Assembly: GCA_009937615.1 (NCBI GenBank)
Contig: JAACFB010000004.1
Location: forward strand, 53,347-117,346
DNA: 64,000 nt
Direction: 5' to 3'
From: Gammaproteobacteria bacterium
GTDB taxonomy: Bacteria > Pseudomonadota > Gammaproteobacteria > Steroidobacterales > Woeseiaceae
This document shows, one piece after another, positions 50,835 through 58,909 of this stretch. Each line of letters begins with the position of its first letter. The first letter of the stretch is position 1. A program made the translations under genes and the position numbers. The notes below the pieces were generated by a model. That model was not told the origin of the DNA, did no database searches, and worked only from the letters and a program-made list of their open reading frames with translations.

Positions 50835-51239
50835 TCAGTCTTTTATACCTTCCCAGCTTTTCAACGTTAGCCAATGGTCTTCGGCGGCGTCCTGTATCGT
50901 GTCATCCGGGTTTTCAACGCAGTATTTGGCGGCAAACTTATACGTTAACTTGTCACTCAGCGCGGCTATGATTTGTTTGCCGGCATCGCCTCGCTCTTTG
51001 TTTCTGCCGGTCAGGTACCCATGCAGCCAGGTTTTGTACGTCAGGTACACTTCGCTGTCTTCTGCGCGTACGCCGCCACTTTGCCAGGCCGAAACGTCGA
51101 TTAATTCCACAAATTCGCTGCATGGCGTCTCACCAATGCCATAAACGACAAAGGAAACGTCAGATTCTGCCGCGCGAACTGGCTGGTTAGCACAGGCAAG
51201 TAAGATGATGATAAGAAGCAAACTAGTGCCGTACCGCAT
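50835..51239 (-). CDS. Exported protein of unknown function
   Basis: 134 residues with signal peptide GTSLLLIIILLACANQPVRA. The mature part has two Cys (ETPCSEFVELID and AKYCVENPDD), an aromatic helix (YLTYKTWLHGYLTGRN) and a C-terminal AAEDHWLTLKSWEG. The 'Cys - W.xGY.xG - Cys.xxP' spacing recalls Rap1a/Tai-type small periplasmic proteins, but no effector or secretion genes are present, so I leave it unassigned. It converges with the rhodanese gene. Confidence 0.72.
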   Translation of the reverse strand: MRYGTSLLLIIILLACANQPVRAAESDVSFVVYGIGETPCSEFVELIDVSAWQSGGVRAEDSEVYLTYKTWLHGYLTGRNKERGDAGKQIIAALSDKLTYKFAAKYCVENPDDTIQDAAEDHWLTLKSWEGIKD

Positions 51240-51311
51240 TTTTCATCCTCCGGCATGATCCTTCATGGTGCGATGATCGGAATCCCTATAATAAGCGCTT
51301 TCCGCATACGC

Positions 51312-51335
51312 AAAGGTGAATCGAATCACCTTTTT
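51312..51335 (+). terminator. Orphan terminator-like hairpin
   Basis: AAAGGTGA (51312-51319) and TCACCTTT (51326-51333) form an 8-bp stem followed by T residues on the plus strand. No plus-strand gene ends just before it: the nearest upstream gene is on the minus strand and starts at 51239. It could end an unannotated short RNA or act as an attenuator before the methyltransferase at 51668. Confidence 0.5.
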
Positions 51336-51445
51336 GAGCCTAACTGCCCGATAAAGTGTCCGTGGGCGTATACGGCTCCTCGGCTACGCCGCCGACTAAA
51401 CAGCTTGCTCCCACCCGGCTGGAACGTCCGGTTAACCTCCGAAGC

Positions 51446-51496
51446 TCTACATTCAGCCAATAGTGCTCCGAAGGACCGCATCATCCGAAGCGGGCC
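51446..51496. repeat. Intergenic repeat copy C
   Basis: CTACATTCAGCC...GCTCCGAAGGACCGCATCATCCGAAGCGGGCC aligns with the 3' half of the family (CATTCGGCT, CCTGAAG, GCCGC, CCCGAAGCGG). The rest of the 51240-51667 gap holds only the hairpin at 51312. Confidence 0.6.
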
Positions 51497-51667
51497 TCTT
51501 GCCGAGACAGCTTGAACGTTAAATTATGGCTCCGAGCGAGTGACCAGGAATGCGGCCCCGGCAGATAGTTTTGTCAGGCCGCTATAATGTCTGCGGGCAA
51601 TCGTCAGGCGCCTAAAACATTGTATTTTCCTGTTAAGTAAGACCGGTGTCGCCGCCGAGGCAAAGCC

Positions 51668-52273
51668 ATGCTGATGAATCCGATCGAATACTGGGCAATG
51701 AACAACCCTTTGCGGAGTTTTTGTCAGCGACACTACGAGGCCCCTCGTCTGAAGCGTCTTTCGAAGGGGAGGCCGGACCGTGTTCTCGAGATCGGCTGCG
51801 GTCAGGGAGAGGGAGCCCGGATAATTTACGATCTGTTCGGCCCGCAAAGTTATGTCGGCATAGATCTCGACCCAAGGATGATACGAAGAGCCAGAAGAAG
51901 AGCCGGTGCCCTGCCGAACGCCACATTTGTTGAAGGCGATGTTTCTAATCTCGAATTTCCGGATGGCAGTTTCGACCTTGTCATGGATTTCGGGATTGTC
52001 CACCACGTGCCCAACTGGCGGGACGCGCTGGCAGAAGTCCACAGGACTTTGATGGCTGGCGGTGAGTTTCTGTTTGAGGACCTGTCGCTCGAGACTTGGG
52101 AACGCGGTATTGGCGTACCCTTTAAGAGAATAGCGGATCATCCCTATGACCAGATGTTCAGGCAGGATGAGTTTGTAAACGAGCTGGAGTCACTGGGCTT
52201 CGAGGTAGAAACGCACGAGAGCAGCCCATTGAGCTTCTATCATTTCTGGGGGCGAGCTGAGAAGTTGGCGTGA
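51668..52273 (+). CDS. Class I SAM-dependent methyltransferase
   Basis: 201 residues from the ATG at 51668 (GAGG 7 nt upstream). Motif I is VLEIGCGQGEGARII, strand 2 VGIDLDPRMIRRARRR, motif II FVEGDVSNLEF and motif III FDLVMDFGIVHHVPNW, with the post-motif LMAGGEFLFEDLS. The UbiE/COQ5-like order suggests a small-molecule substrate. Flanked by repeat-rich spacers. Substrate unknown. Confidence 0.9.
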   Translation: MLMNPIEYWAMNNPLRSFCQRHYEAPRLKRLSKGRPDRVLEIGCGQGEGARIIYDLFGPQSYVGIDLDPRMIRRARRRAGALPNATFVEGDVSNLEFPDGSFDLVMDFGIVHHVPNWRDALAEVHRTLMAGGEFLFEDLSLETWERGIGVPFKRIADHPYDQMFRQDEFVNELESLGFEVETHESSPLSFYHFWGRAEKLA

Positions 52274-52374
52274 ACTGGATTCATTCTCGCCGGGGACAGT
52301 TGTCGTGGTGGCCGCTCGCCGATGCCAGTTTCTGGAGTTCAGTGGCCGCTCGGGCTGCGGAAATCAGAACTCGC

Positions 52375-52432
52375 TGAATGTACGCTCCACCCAGAATGCA
52401 GATATTTATCCAAACTCGGTCTGAGGGCCTGC
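52375..52432. repeat. Intergenic repeat copy D (5' half)
   Basis: CTGAATGTACGCTCCACCCAGAATGCAGATATT aligns with the 5' half of the family (GAATGTCTGCTTTACACCCAAAAGCAGACATT). It is followed directly by the short TADEVI repeat at 52440. Confidence 0.5.
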
Positions 52433-52439
52433 AATGCCG

Positions 52440-52475
52440 TTCTATGTCACGACCGCCGACGAGGTCATCAAGCGT
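52440..52475 (+). repeat. Short repeat encoding FYVTTADEVIKR, copy 1
   Basis: In one frame this reads F-Y-V-T-T-A-D-E-V-I-K-R; a second copy at 62650 reads F-Y-A-A-T-A-D-E-V-I-R-R. It may be the 3' end of a decayed gene copied twice, or a DNA-level repeat. An ATG at 52434 opens a short frame through it that runs into the 3' end of the convergent lipoprotein gene. Confidence 0.45.
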
Positions 52476-52484
52476 AGTGTTCGC

Positions 52485-53288
52485 TTAATTATTCTCTCCC
52501 GAGTTTATATGCAGGCCATCTAGCGCAGCGCCGGTGTCGATGATGAGACTGCTTTCGCCGTTGCCATCGGTATAGGTGACTTCGACCGCTCTGGGCGAGG
52601 GCGCTATTGGGAAAAACATATCCAGGGTAAGCTCGCCACTTGCGGGTACGTCAAGCGGCAAGGTGGTCTGCCGTTCCTGGATTTGCTTGTTGACGGCACT
52701 ATTGCGCACACCTCGAACAATGCCACCTACGGCAATGGCTGGGCCGATCAATAGCAAGCCACCGGCTGCCGCACCCGCGCTGCCGGCCGTAGCGGCACCA
52801 GACATTATGGCGCCGGTCGCTGCGACAGTAGCCGCGCTGGCACCGATCGCCGTTACAGCAGCCCCGGCAATGAGCATCGTTCCGGCGCCTTTGCCGGCCT
52901 TGACCTTTATTCCCGAGTCCTTGTAGCGCCGTGCAGTCTGTTTGCTGCCCTTGACGAGTTGTTTGCGGTCCTGCCGTGGCTCGATTCGCGTAGCTAGCGA
53001 GTCGATGACCACCAGCCTTGTCAACTGCACAGGCTGGTCGGACGGGTTGCTGACTCGAAGCAGATACTCATCCCAGTCCGCGTTTTTCGCCCAGGTGCCA
53101 GGCCCATCGCGGACGATAACCCAGTCAAGTGTGGCGGTTAATTGCTGACCGGACGCCGCTGCGAGTGGCTGAGTGGCCTGTATCTGTACTGGCTCTTTCA
53201 AGACCTTGGTGCCACCACAGCCGGTCACTGCGCATGCGATCCACAGCATTGCGATTGCGGGGGCTATTTTGAGGGTCGGGTTTGTCAT
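52485..53288 (-). CDS. Lipoprotein with glycine-zipper-like hydrophobic centre
   Basis: 267 residues from the ATG at 53288; GGAGGA sits 5 nt upstream, so the open frame before it is not used. Lipobox CAVTGC, then an alpha/beta region with LDWVIVRDGPGTWAKNADWDEYLLRVSNPSDQPVQL. A basic segment (QLVKGSKQTARRYKDSGIKVKAGKGAG) leads into a ~55-residue Ala/Gly-rich hydrophobic part (AGAAVTAIGASAATVAATGA, GLLLIGPAIAVGGIV) that could insert in a membrane as a glycine zipper. A beta domain ends the protein. Function unknown. Confidence 0.78.
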   Translation of the reverse strand: MTNPTLKIAPAIAMLWIACAVTGCGGTKVLKEPVQIQATQPLAAASGQQLTATLDWVIVRDGPGTWAKNADWDEYLLRVSNPSDQPVQLTRLVVIDSLATRIEPRQDRKQLVKGSKQTARRYKDSGIKVKAGKGAGTMLIAGAAVTAIGASAATVAATGAIMSGAATAGSAGAAAGGLLLIGPAIAVGGIVRGVRNSAVNKQIQERQTTLPLDVPASGELTLDMFFPIAPSPRAVEVTYTDGNGESSLIIDTGAALDGLHINSGENN

Positions 53289-53545
53289 GGAATCCTCCAG
53301 TACGAGAACCGATACGGCTATCCCAGTAACGCGAATCATGCGCCAATTTTCTAACAAAGTTTCAATTATTTTAGGGGGATTCCTGTCGTTGTGACAACGG
53401 CCTGTATCGCCCGGCATCAGTGCGTGCTGGAGCAGGTCCGGGCCCGATCTTTTAATCCGAATCGGCCGGATCCCATGGTTTCTCTGACTCGATCGAGGGC
53501 CACCCGACACCCGCCGCAAAGGCACCTGCCACCAGCTCTGAAGCA
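53289..53545. other. Intergenic gap upstream of divergent genes
   Basis: About 260 bp before repeat copy E, with no supported gene. The minus-strand promoter of the glycine-zipper lipoprotein must lie in the AT-richer part near 53340-53390. Confidence 0.4.
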
Positions 53546-53597
53546 AACATTCAGCTACACTGATAGTGGATTGCCGGTAGTGACACGAAGCGGTCAA
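53546..53597. repeat. Intergenic repeat copy E
   Basis: AACATTCAGCTACACTGATAG...GTAGTGACACGAAGCGGTCAAGC aligns with the 3' half of the family. It ends 30 bp before the methyltransferase start. Confidence 0.6.
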
Positions 53598-53626
53598 GCT
53601 AACCATCAAAGCGAACGGCGTTGTCT

Positions 53627-54274
53627 ATGCTCGATGCATTGCTTAAACAGGACCAGGTAGCCGATGTCTATCGCAGGATTGCGCCGGTCTATGATCTCTG
53701 GGCCCGACTGACCGAGTCTAAGGCACGCGACTTGTGCATCGAAGCGGCAGCGGTTCGGGATGGCGAATCACTGCTCGAGGTTGCAGTCGGCACCGGCCTC
53801 GCTTTTGAAAAGCTAATTAGGGCTAATCCATCCGGTCGTAACGAAGGCATTGACCTGACCGCGGCTATGCTCGCTCGTGCGGAGAAGCGGGCTGACAGAT
53901 CGGGGATCAGGAACTACTGTCTCAGGATTGGAAACGCCCTGCAGTTGGATTATCCGGACAACGAATTTGACGTTCTCGTCAATAACTACATGTTCGACCT
54001 GTTGCCGGAGAGTGACTTCGAGCCGGTGCTCGCGGAGTTCAGGCGGGTGCTACGCCCCGGTGGCCGACTGGTCCTCGTGAATATGACCGAAGGCGAGCAT
54101 TGGTATAACGGCCTCTGGGCATGGGTCTATAGCAAGAACCCGGCGTGGTTAGGCGGTTGCCGAGGCGTGCAGTTGTCGCGCAGCCTTGCCGAATGCGGCT
54201 ATGCGAACATCCAAAGACAATACGTCAGCCAGATGACGTTTCCGTCCGAAGTTATTCATTGTGTCGTCCGCTGA
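53627..54274 (+). CDS. Class I SAM-dependent methyltransferase (UbiE-like)
   Basis: 215 residues from the ATG at 53627; the in-frame TTG at 53621 would add only two. The sequence opens with DVYRRIAPVYDLWARLTESKARD, the substrate-cap helix typical of UbiE/PmtA proteins; then motif I LLEVAVGTGLAFEKLI, strand 2 GIDLTAAMLARAEKRA, motif III FDVLVNNYMFDLLPE and FRRVLRPGGRLVLVNMTEG. It resembles phospholipid N-methyltransferases as well as quinone enzymes. No partner genes nearby. Confidence 0.88.
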   Translation: MLDALLKQDQVADVYRRIAPVYDLWARLTESKARDLCIEAAAVRDGESLLEVAVGTGLAFEKLIRANPSGRNEGIDLTAAMLARAEKRADRSGIRNYCLRIGNALQLDYPDNEFDVLVNNYMFDLLPESDFEPVLAEFRRVLRPGGRLVLVNMTEGEHWYNGLWAWVYSKNPAWLGGCRGVQLSRSLAECGYANIQRQYVSQMTFPSEVIHCVVR

Positions 54275-54450
54275 ATAGCCGTCATCGGTTTTGCGCTGAT
54301 ACGAAGGCTCGATCTATGTTTGCATTGCGGAGCAAAACCCGGGCTCGGTCAACCGGACTTCGGGCAGCCATTCAAGCTGTTGCATCCTGCGCACAGTCGG
54401 CTGATTGCCTGTTGACACCAAAATGGGCGATCTTGCGTTAGTCTGTCCTC

Positions 54451-56169
54451 GTGAATCCGTTGGTAAAGACAAGACTGATCCTGCATGCGCTACGTTGGCG
54501 TCTGACGTGGGACCGTCGCGATACCGACTATGTGCCCCCGGAGCCTTTGAGCGCAAAGTTCATGTCCGCGCGCGCGGCTGTGGATAAGATCCCCGACGGC
54601 GCCTGCGGCATCTCCTGCGGCATCGGCAGCAATGCGCGCTGCTCAATCCTGTTTTGGGCGCTGCGCGAGCGCTATGAGCGCAGCGGTTCGCCGAAGAGTC
54701 TCACCTGGATATCGGTAGGCGGGCAGGGCGGGCGTGGTCGTGTGCCCGGCACGGTGGAAGAACTCGGCATCGAGGGTCTCGTGACCCGCTACATCGCCGG
54801 CCATACTGAAACCACCAAATCCATGCTCCACCTTGCCCAGGCTGGCCGGCTCGAACTGCACACGCTGCCGCAGGGCGAGATGGCACTCGCGCTCGAGGCA
54901 CAAGGAGATGGGCAGCACGAGGTACGCAGCCGCACCGGTATCGGCACTTTTCTCGATCCGCGCGTTGGCCGGGGCTCGCCGGTTACGCTCAATGCACGAT
55001 CGCAGTTCTCGAGGGCGGACGGTGAGGACCTCGTCTACACGCTGCCCCCGGTGACCGTGGCCTTTATCAACGCCCCGTATGCCGATTACGACGGCAATAT
55101 CTATTTCCGGAATGCAGCAACGATCACCGAGGACATCGAGGCCGCCCGGGCAGTGCGGTGCAATGGAGGCTTGGTGATCGTGGCGGTCTCGAGCCTCGTC
55201 GAGCGCGACGAGGCTTCGATAGGGATACCGACTGCGGACGTCGACATCATTGTTGTCAACCCGCGTAACGAACAGACCGGGTCCGTGCTGCAGCGTGACT
55301 ACTGGCCGATGTTTACGGCCGGGGCCAATGTCGACGCGCTCGAGGCCACGGCGCAGCTGCGCTTTATCAATCGGCTGCTCGGCATCACACCGCGACGCAC
55401 CCGGGTCGAGCAGTCGCTGGCCAGGCTGGGAGCGAAGACCTTTGTGGAAAATGTGACGCCCGGCGCCACGGTCAATATTGGCGTTGGTCTTGCCGAAGAA
55501 ATCTGCTTCGAGCTCTACAAGAGCCGCGCGCGCGATCGCATCACGTTTACTACCGAGTCCGGTCCTTACGGCGGCCTGCCGGCGCCCGGTATCTTCTTTG
55601 GGGCCGCCATCAATCCCGAGCGGCTCGAATCCTCGGCCTGGATGTTCCATCATTACCGCGAGTATCTCGATGCCGCCATGCTCGGGTTCCTGCAGCTCGA
55701 CACGGACGGCAACATCAATCTCTCGAAACGGGGGCCAGGCATGTTGGACTACGTCGGACCGGGCGGCGCGCCGAGCATCATCGAAGGTGCGAAGACGGTA
55801 TTGTTCGCAGGCAAGTGGATGCAGGGCGCCGAGGTTGGTGTCGACGGCGACAGGCTGCGCCTCGACAGGCCCGGTAAGCCCAAGCTTGTCGAGCACGTTG
55901 ACGAGATTACCTTCAATGGCAAAGTGGGGCTGAACTCCGGCAAACGGATCTTCTACATCACGGACCTCGCGCTGCTGGAGCTGACCCAGCAGGGACTCAC
56001 GCTAAGGGCCGTGATGCCCGGCATAGACATCAAGCGCGACCTGCTCGCGAATAGCGGCGCGCGTATCCATGTGCCTGGCGACCCCGCGCCTGCCACCGTG
56101 CCGGCATCAGTCGTGTCGGGCGAGGGCTTTACGATCGACTGGCCGGAGGACGTGAATGAACGGCGGTGA
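54451..56169 (+). CDS. Class I acyl-CoA (propionate/acetate) CoA-transferase
   Basis: 572 residues. The protein carries both alpha- and beta-type CoA-transferase halves in one chain, like propionate CoA-transferase (Pct) and YdiF. N-terminal [21 protein letters not shown] and [14 protein letters not shown] lead to [15 protein letters not shown] and the catalytic Glu in [25 protein letters not shown] follows. The start is a GTG with little ribosome-site support, so it may be a few codons off. It overlaps the next gene by 14 bp; the pair probably activates an acid to its CoA ester for cleavage by the ThDP lyase. Confidence 0.9.
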   Translation: MNPLVKTRLILHALRWRLTWDRRDTDYVPPEPLSAKFMSARAAVDKIPDGACGISCGIGSNARCSILFWALRERYERSGSPKSLTWISVGGQGGRGRVPGTVEELGIEGLVTRYIAGHTETTKSMLHLAQAGRLELHTLPQGEMALALEAQGDGQHEVRSRTGIGTFLDPRVGRGSPVTLNARSQFSRADGEDLVYTLPPVTVAFINAPYADYDGNIYFRNAATITEDIEAARAVRCNGGLVIVAVSSLVERDEASIGIPTADVDIIVVNPRNEQTGSVLQRDYWPMFTAGANVDALEATAQLRFINRLLGITPRRTRVEQSLARLGAKTFVENVTPGATVNIGVGLAEEICFELYKSRARDRITFTTESGPYGGLPAPGIFFGAAINPERLESSAWMFHHYREYLDAAMLGFLQLDTDGNINLSKRGPGMLDYVGPGGAPSIIEGAKTVLFAGKWMQGAEVGVDGDRLRLDRPGKPKLVEHVDEITFNGKVGLNSGKRIFYITDLALLELTQQGLTLRAVMPGIDIKRDLLANSGARIHVPGDPAPATVPASVVSGEGFTIDWPEDVNERR

Positions 56170-57889
56170 CATCATCGGACGCGTTCTGCAGGCGCATGGC
56201 GTGGAGTTTCTGTTCACGCTTTGCGGCGGGCATATCTCGCCGATCCTGAAGGGAGCGAAGGACCTCGGCATCCGCGTCGTTGACGTGCGCCACGAGGCGA
56301 CAGCCGTGTTCGCAGCCGACGCGGTCGCAAGGCTGACGGGCAAGCCCGGCGTGGCTGCGGTCACTGCGGGCCCGGGCGTAACCAACACCATCACGGCGGT
56401 GAAGAATGCGCAACTTGCGCAATCGCCGGTCGTGATACTGGGGGGTGCAACAGCGACGATGCTGCAGGGCCGCGGTGCATTGCAGGACATCGATCAGCTG
56501 GCGTTATTCAAGCCCCATGTGAAATGCGCCAGCGCCGTTAAGCGCGTGCGCGATCTTGCGCCGGCGGTGCTGCGGGCATTCGAAGTGGCGCAGTCGGGAG
56601 TGCCCGGCCCGGTGTTCGTCGAATGCCCGCTCGACGTGTTGTATGACGAGGCGATGATTCGCGCCTGGTACGACACGGCGGCGCCAAAGGGTAGCGGTCT
56701 CGGTGCGCGGGTGCTGCGGGCCTACATGAAGCATCACGCAAGGCGGCTGTTTACCGGCACGGATGCGATCGATACGGCGGCGATAGCAACGATCCCGATC
56801 CAGCAGCCGTCGGACGAGATCGTCGCGCAGGTCGCGGCGCAGCTGGTTCAGGCTGAGCGGCCGCTGCTCGTTGTCGGCAGCCAGGCGATCGTTGATGCGC
56901 AACAGGCGGCGCAGGTCGCCGACGCCATCGAACGGCTGGGCATGCCGGTGTACCTCTCTGGCATGGCGCGCGGGCTGATGGGTCCGGCGCATCGGTTGCA
57001 CCGCCGGCACCAGCGGCGCAAGGCACTCAAAGAAGCCGATTTGGTGATGCTCGCCGGTGTACCGTCAGATTTCCGGCTGGACTACGGCCGCCACGTCCGT
57101 CGAAACGCATGCCTGATTTCTGCGAACCGCAGCAAGATCGATTTGAAGCGCAATCGCCGGCCCGACTTCGGCGCACTGGCCGATGCCGGCTTGTTTTTGC
57201 GGGCGCTCGCCGACGTTGTCGCGCCGGATAATAGTCGACGCTGGCAGGGCTGGCAGGTATCACTCGAGGAACGCGATGCCGAGCGCGAAGGCGAGATCGA
57301 CGCTATGGCAGCAACCTCCGGCGACCATGTCAACCCGGTAAGCCTGTGTCGGGCTATCGATGCGCAATTGCCCGATAACAGCGTCATCGTCGCGGACGGC
57401 GGCGACTTCGTTGGTACGGCAAGCTACATTGTCAGGCCGGGCAAACTGCTGAGCTGGCTCGACCCAGGCGCCTTCGGCACACTGGGCTGCGGCGCCGGTT
57501 TCGCGCTTGGCGCCAGCCTGTGCCGCCCGGACGACGAAGTCTGGATTCTGTTTGGCGATGGTTCAGTCGGCTACGCGCTCGCCGAGTTCGATACCTTCGC
57601 GCGCCACAACATCCCGGTTATTGCCGTTGTTGGCAACGATGCCGGCTGGACGCAGATCGCTCGCGACCAGGTAAAGATACTCGATGACGATGTTGGTACC
57701 GTGCTCGAGCGCAGCAATTATCACGAGGTAGCCACCGCGCTCGGAGGACACGGAATCATCGTACGACAGGCGGATCGAGTCGAAGCGAGTCTGGAGGAGG
57801 CTCGACGTGCCGCCAGCAATGGAGCGCCGGTCCTCGTCAACGTCTGGCTGGATAAAACCGATTTTCGGGAAGGCTCACTTTCGGTATAG
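56156..57889 (+). CDS. ThDP-dependent lyase, 2-hydroxyacyl-CoA lyase/ILVBL-like
   Basis: 577 residues with the three-domain ThDP fold. The PYR domain has the catalytic Glu in [14 protein letters not shown] and [20 protein letters not shown]. The central domain contains [11 protein letters not shown]. The PP domain holds the GDG-N cofactor motif ([10 protein letters not shown] ... VVGNDAGW) and [12 protein letters not shown]. The combination of HACL/ILVBL-like motifs and the overlapping CoA-transferase suggests cleavage of a 2-hydroxyacyl-CoA to an aldehyde and formyl-CoA, i.e. one-carbon shortening. This is an inference; acetolactate-synthase-type chemistry cannot be excluded. Confidence 0.87.
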   Translation: MNGGDIIGRVLQAHGVEFLFTLCGGHISPILKGAKDLGIRVVDVRHEATAVFAADAVARLTGKPGVAAVTAGPGVTNTITAVKNAQLAQSPVVILGGATATMLQGRGALQDIDQLALFKPHVKCASAVKRVRDLAPAVLRAFEVAQSGVPGPVFVECPLDVLYDEAMIRAWYDTAAPKGSGLGARVLRAYMKHHARRLFTGTDAIDTAAIATIPIQQPSDEIVAQVAAQLVQAERPLLVVGSQAIVDAQQAAQVADAIERLGMPVYLSGMARGLMGPAHRLHRRHQRRKALKEADLVMLAGVPSDFRLDYGRHVRRNACLISANRSKIDLKRNRRPDFGALADAGLFLRALADVVAPDNSRRWQGWQVSLEERDAEREGEIDAMAATSGDHVNPVSLCRAIDAQLPDNSVIVADGGDFVGTASYIVRPGKLLSWLDPGAFGTLGCGAGFALGASLCRPDDEVWILFGDGSVGYALAEFDTFARHNIPVIAVVGNDAGWTQIARDQVKILDDDVGTVLERSNYHEVATALGGHGIIVRQADRVEASLEEARRAASNGAPVLVNVWLDKTDFREGSLSV

Positions 57890-57996
57890 GGGCGACCTGT
57901 TCATGGATGCGTTGCCCGCACGGGACTAACCGCCGGTGTAATTGTGTGTGCTATCAAAGTAGGGCGAATCGAGCCCCTGCTATCTGGAGGTCGAAC

Positions 57997-58020
57997 ACCG
58001 GACCTTGTACCGGTTTTTTT
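57997..58020 (+). terminator. Intrinsic terminator of the CoA-transferase/lyase operon
   Basis: ACCGG (57997-58001), loop ACCTTGTA, CCGGT (58010-58014), then a run of T to 58020, about 110 nt after the lyase stop. The short stem is offset by the long U-tract. Confidence 0.72.
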
Positions 58021-58040
58021 GGGCTTACGAGCAAGTCGTT

Positions 58041-58118
58041 GAATGTCTGCACTAACTCCTAAATCAGGTATTCGGCTGCACTTTGGCAGAAGGGCTGCTT
58101 TTGACCTAAAGCGGTCAC
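58041..58118. repeat. Intergenic repeat copy F (before riboswitch 4)
   Basis: GAATGTCTGCACTAACTCC...CAGGTATTCGGCTGCA...AGAAGGGCTGCTTTTGACCTAAAGCGGTCACC follows the whole consensus. It lies 40 bp before the CCAGAATTGAC box. Confidence 0.75.
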
Positions 58119-58158
58119 CGTTTCAGATGACCTGGACGAACTCCAGTTTAGGTGTTTC

Positions 58159-58193
58159 CCAGAATTGACAGTTTCTCTCCACGCTTCAAAATT
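58159..58193 (+). promoter_or_regulatory. Conserved promoter box of riboswitch 4
   Basis: CCAGAATTGAC at 58159-58169 contains TTGACA, a perfect -35. After 17 nt comes AAAATT (58188-58193) as a fair -10. The GGCAAA of the aptamer starts 46 nt after the box, so transcription would begin just before the aptamer. Confidence 0.68.
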
Positions 58194-58198
58194 ACCCT

Positions 58199-58297
58199 GA
58201 TAAAGGCAAATCTGAGGAAACTCAGCGATGCAAAGCCACGGGTCTGCGCTTCCTCCGCGACGTTCGTTGGGAAGCCCCCTCGATCGCCGGGCTGCCA
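58199..58297 (+). promoter_or_regulatory. Cyclic-di-GMP-I riboswitch 4
   Basis: AAAGGCAAATC, P2 CTGAG-GAAA-CTCAG, GATGCAAAGCCACGGGTC (one C-to-T change in the ACGCAAAG core) and closing GATCGCCGGGCTGCC. P3 has the same enlarged, branched form as riboswitch 3 (CTTCCTCCGCGACG shared). It ends about 22 nt before the lipoprotein ATG, so the ribosome site lies right after the aptamer. Confidence 0.93.
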
Positions 58298-58318
58298 CGA
58301 CTTAGGGAATGCGGCATT

Positions 58319-58621
58319 ATGAAAAACCTAAAGAGATTCGCAGTGGTAATTGTCGCGGTGGCATGCGCATGTTCAACACAGCAGGTCTATTGGATACACC
58401 CGGAGAAGGACCTACAACAGTTCGAAGCAGATGACTCTTATTGTCTGGCCCAATCTCGCGGCACACGAGCGATAGCAAGGTTGCCGGAATATCAGGGAGG
58501 ACACGCCGGCGATTTCTCATCAGGATGGGACTCAGTTGCTGTGGTTGAGGTGATGGAGATGCAGAAGACGATTCACCGACAGTGCATGATCGCAAAAGGG
58601 TGGCAGTTGCAAGCTGAGTAA
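58319..58621 (+). CDS. Small lipoprotein-like exported protein, c-di-GMP riboswitch-controlled
   Basis: 100 residues. The N-terminus FAVVIVAVACACSTQQ looks like a lipoprotein signal, with Cys at two candidate positions. The mature part has YWIHPEKDLQQFEADDSYCLAQ and a C-terminal MQKTIHRQCMIAKGWQLQAE. A Cys pair flanking a 'xxC.xxKGW' end is common in small envelope lipoproteins. AGGGA lies 9 nt before the ATG. Its role is unknown; control by c-di-GMP suggests a surface function. Confidence 0.78.
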   Translation: MKNLKRFAVVIVAVACACSTQQVYWIHPEKDLQQFEADDSYCLAQSRGTRAIARLPEYQGGHAGDFSSGWDSVAVVEVMEMQKTIHRQCMIAKGWQLQAE

Positions 58622-58743
58622 CGTCGGAGAAATGCCCTGCCGTTACTGCCGCCTTTCAAGGAAAAGCATCGTGATAGTCCAACTACTGATCTTCGCGTTT
58701 GTCCGTTAGCTGACTCCAATAAACCCTCTTTACCGGTTGGTTG

Positions 58744-58818
58744 AAGGTCTGCTTTACACCCAATAGCAGACATTCGGCTAAACTGGTCCTGAAGAGCCGC
58801 TATTGACCCGATGCGGAA
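58744..58818. repeat. Intergenic repeat copy G
   Basis: The best full-length copy: GGTCTGCTTTACACCCAA, TAGCAGACATTCGGCTAAAC, TGGTCCTGAAGAGCCGCTA, TTGACCCGATGCGGA. The CTGCTTT...AGCAGAC halves pair, giving a hairpin. No riboswitch follows this copy. Confidence 0.8.
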
Positions 58819-58909
58819 GAAACGGAAGTGCGCGATCACATGTGATGAATAAAGATGCTACGTTTTTTGGCACGAATTGCTTCTGATTCCAGCCTGGGTA
58901 AGTGAAACA

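Noticed and set aside
54643..55896. A 417-residue minus-strand frame inside the CoA-transferase gene
   Set aside because: It is a GC-rich antisense shadow with abundant His/Arg/Asp and no recognisable domain; the plus strand encodes a clear enzyme.
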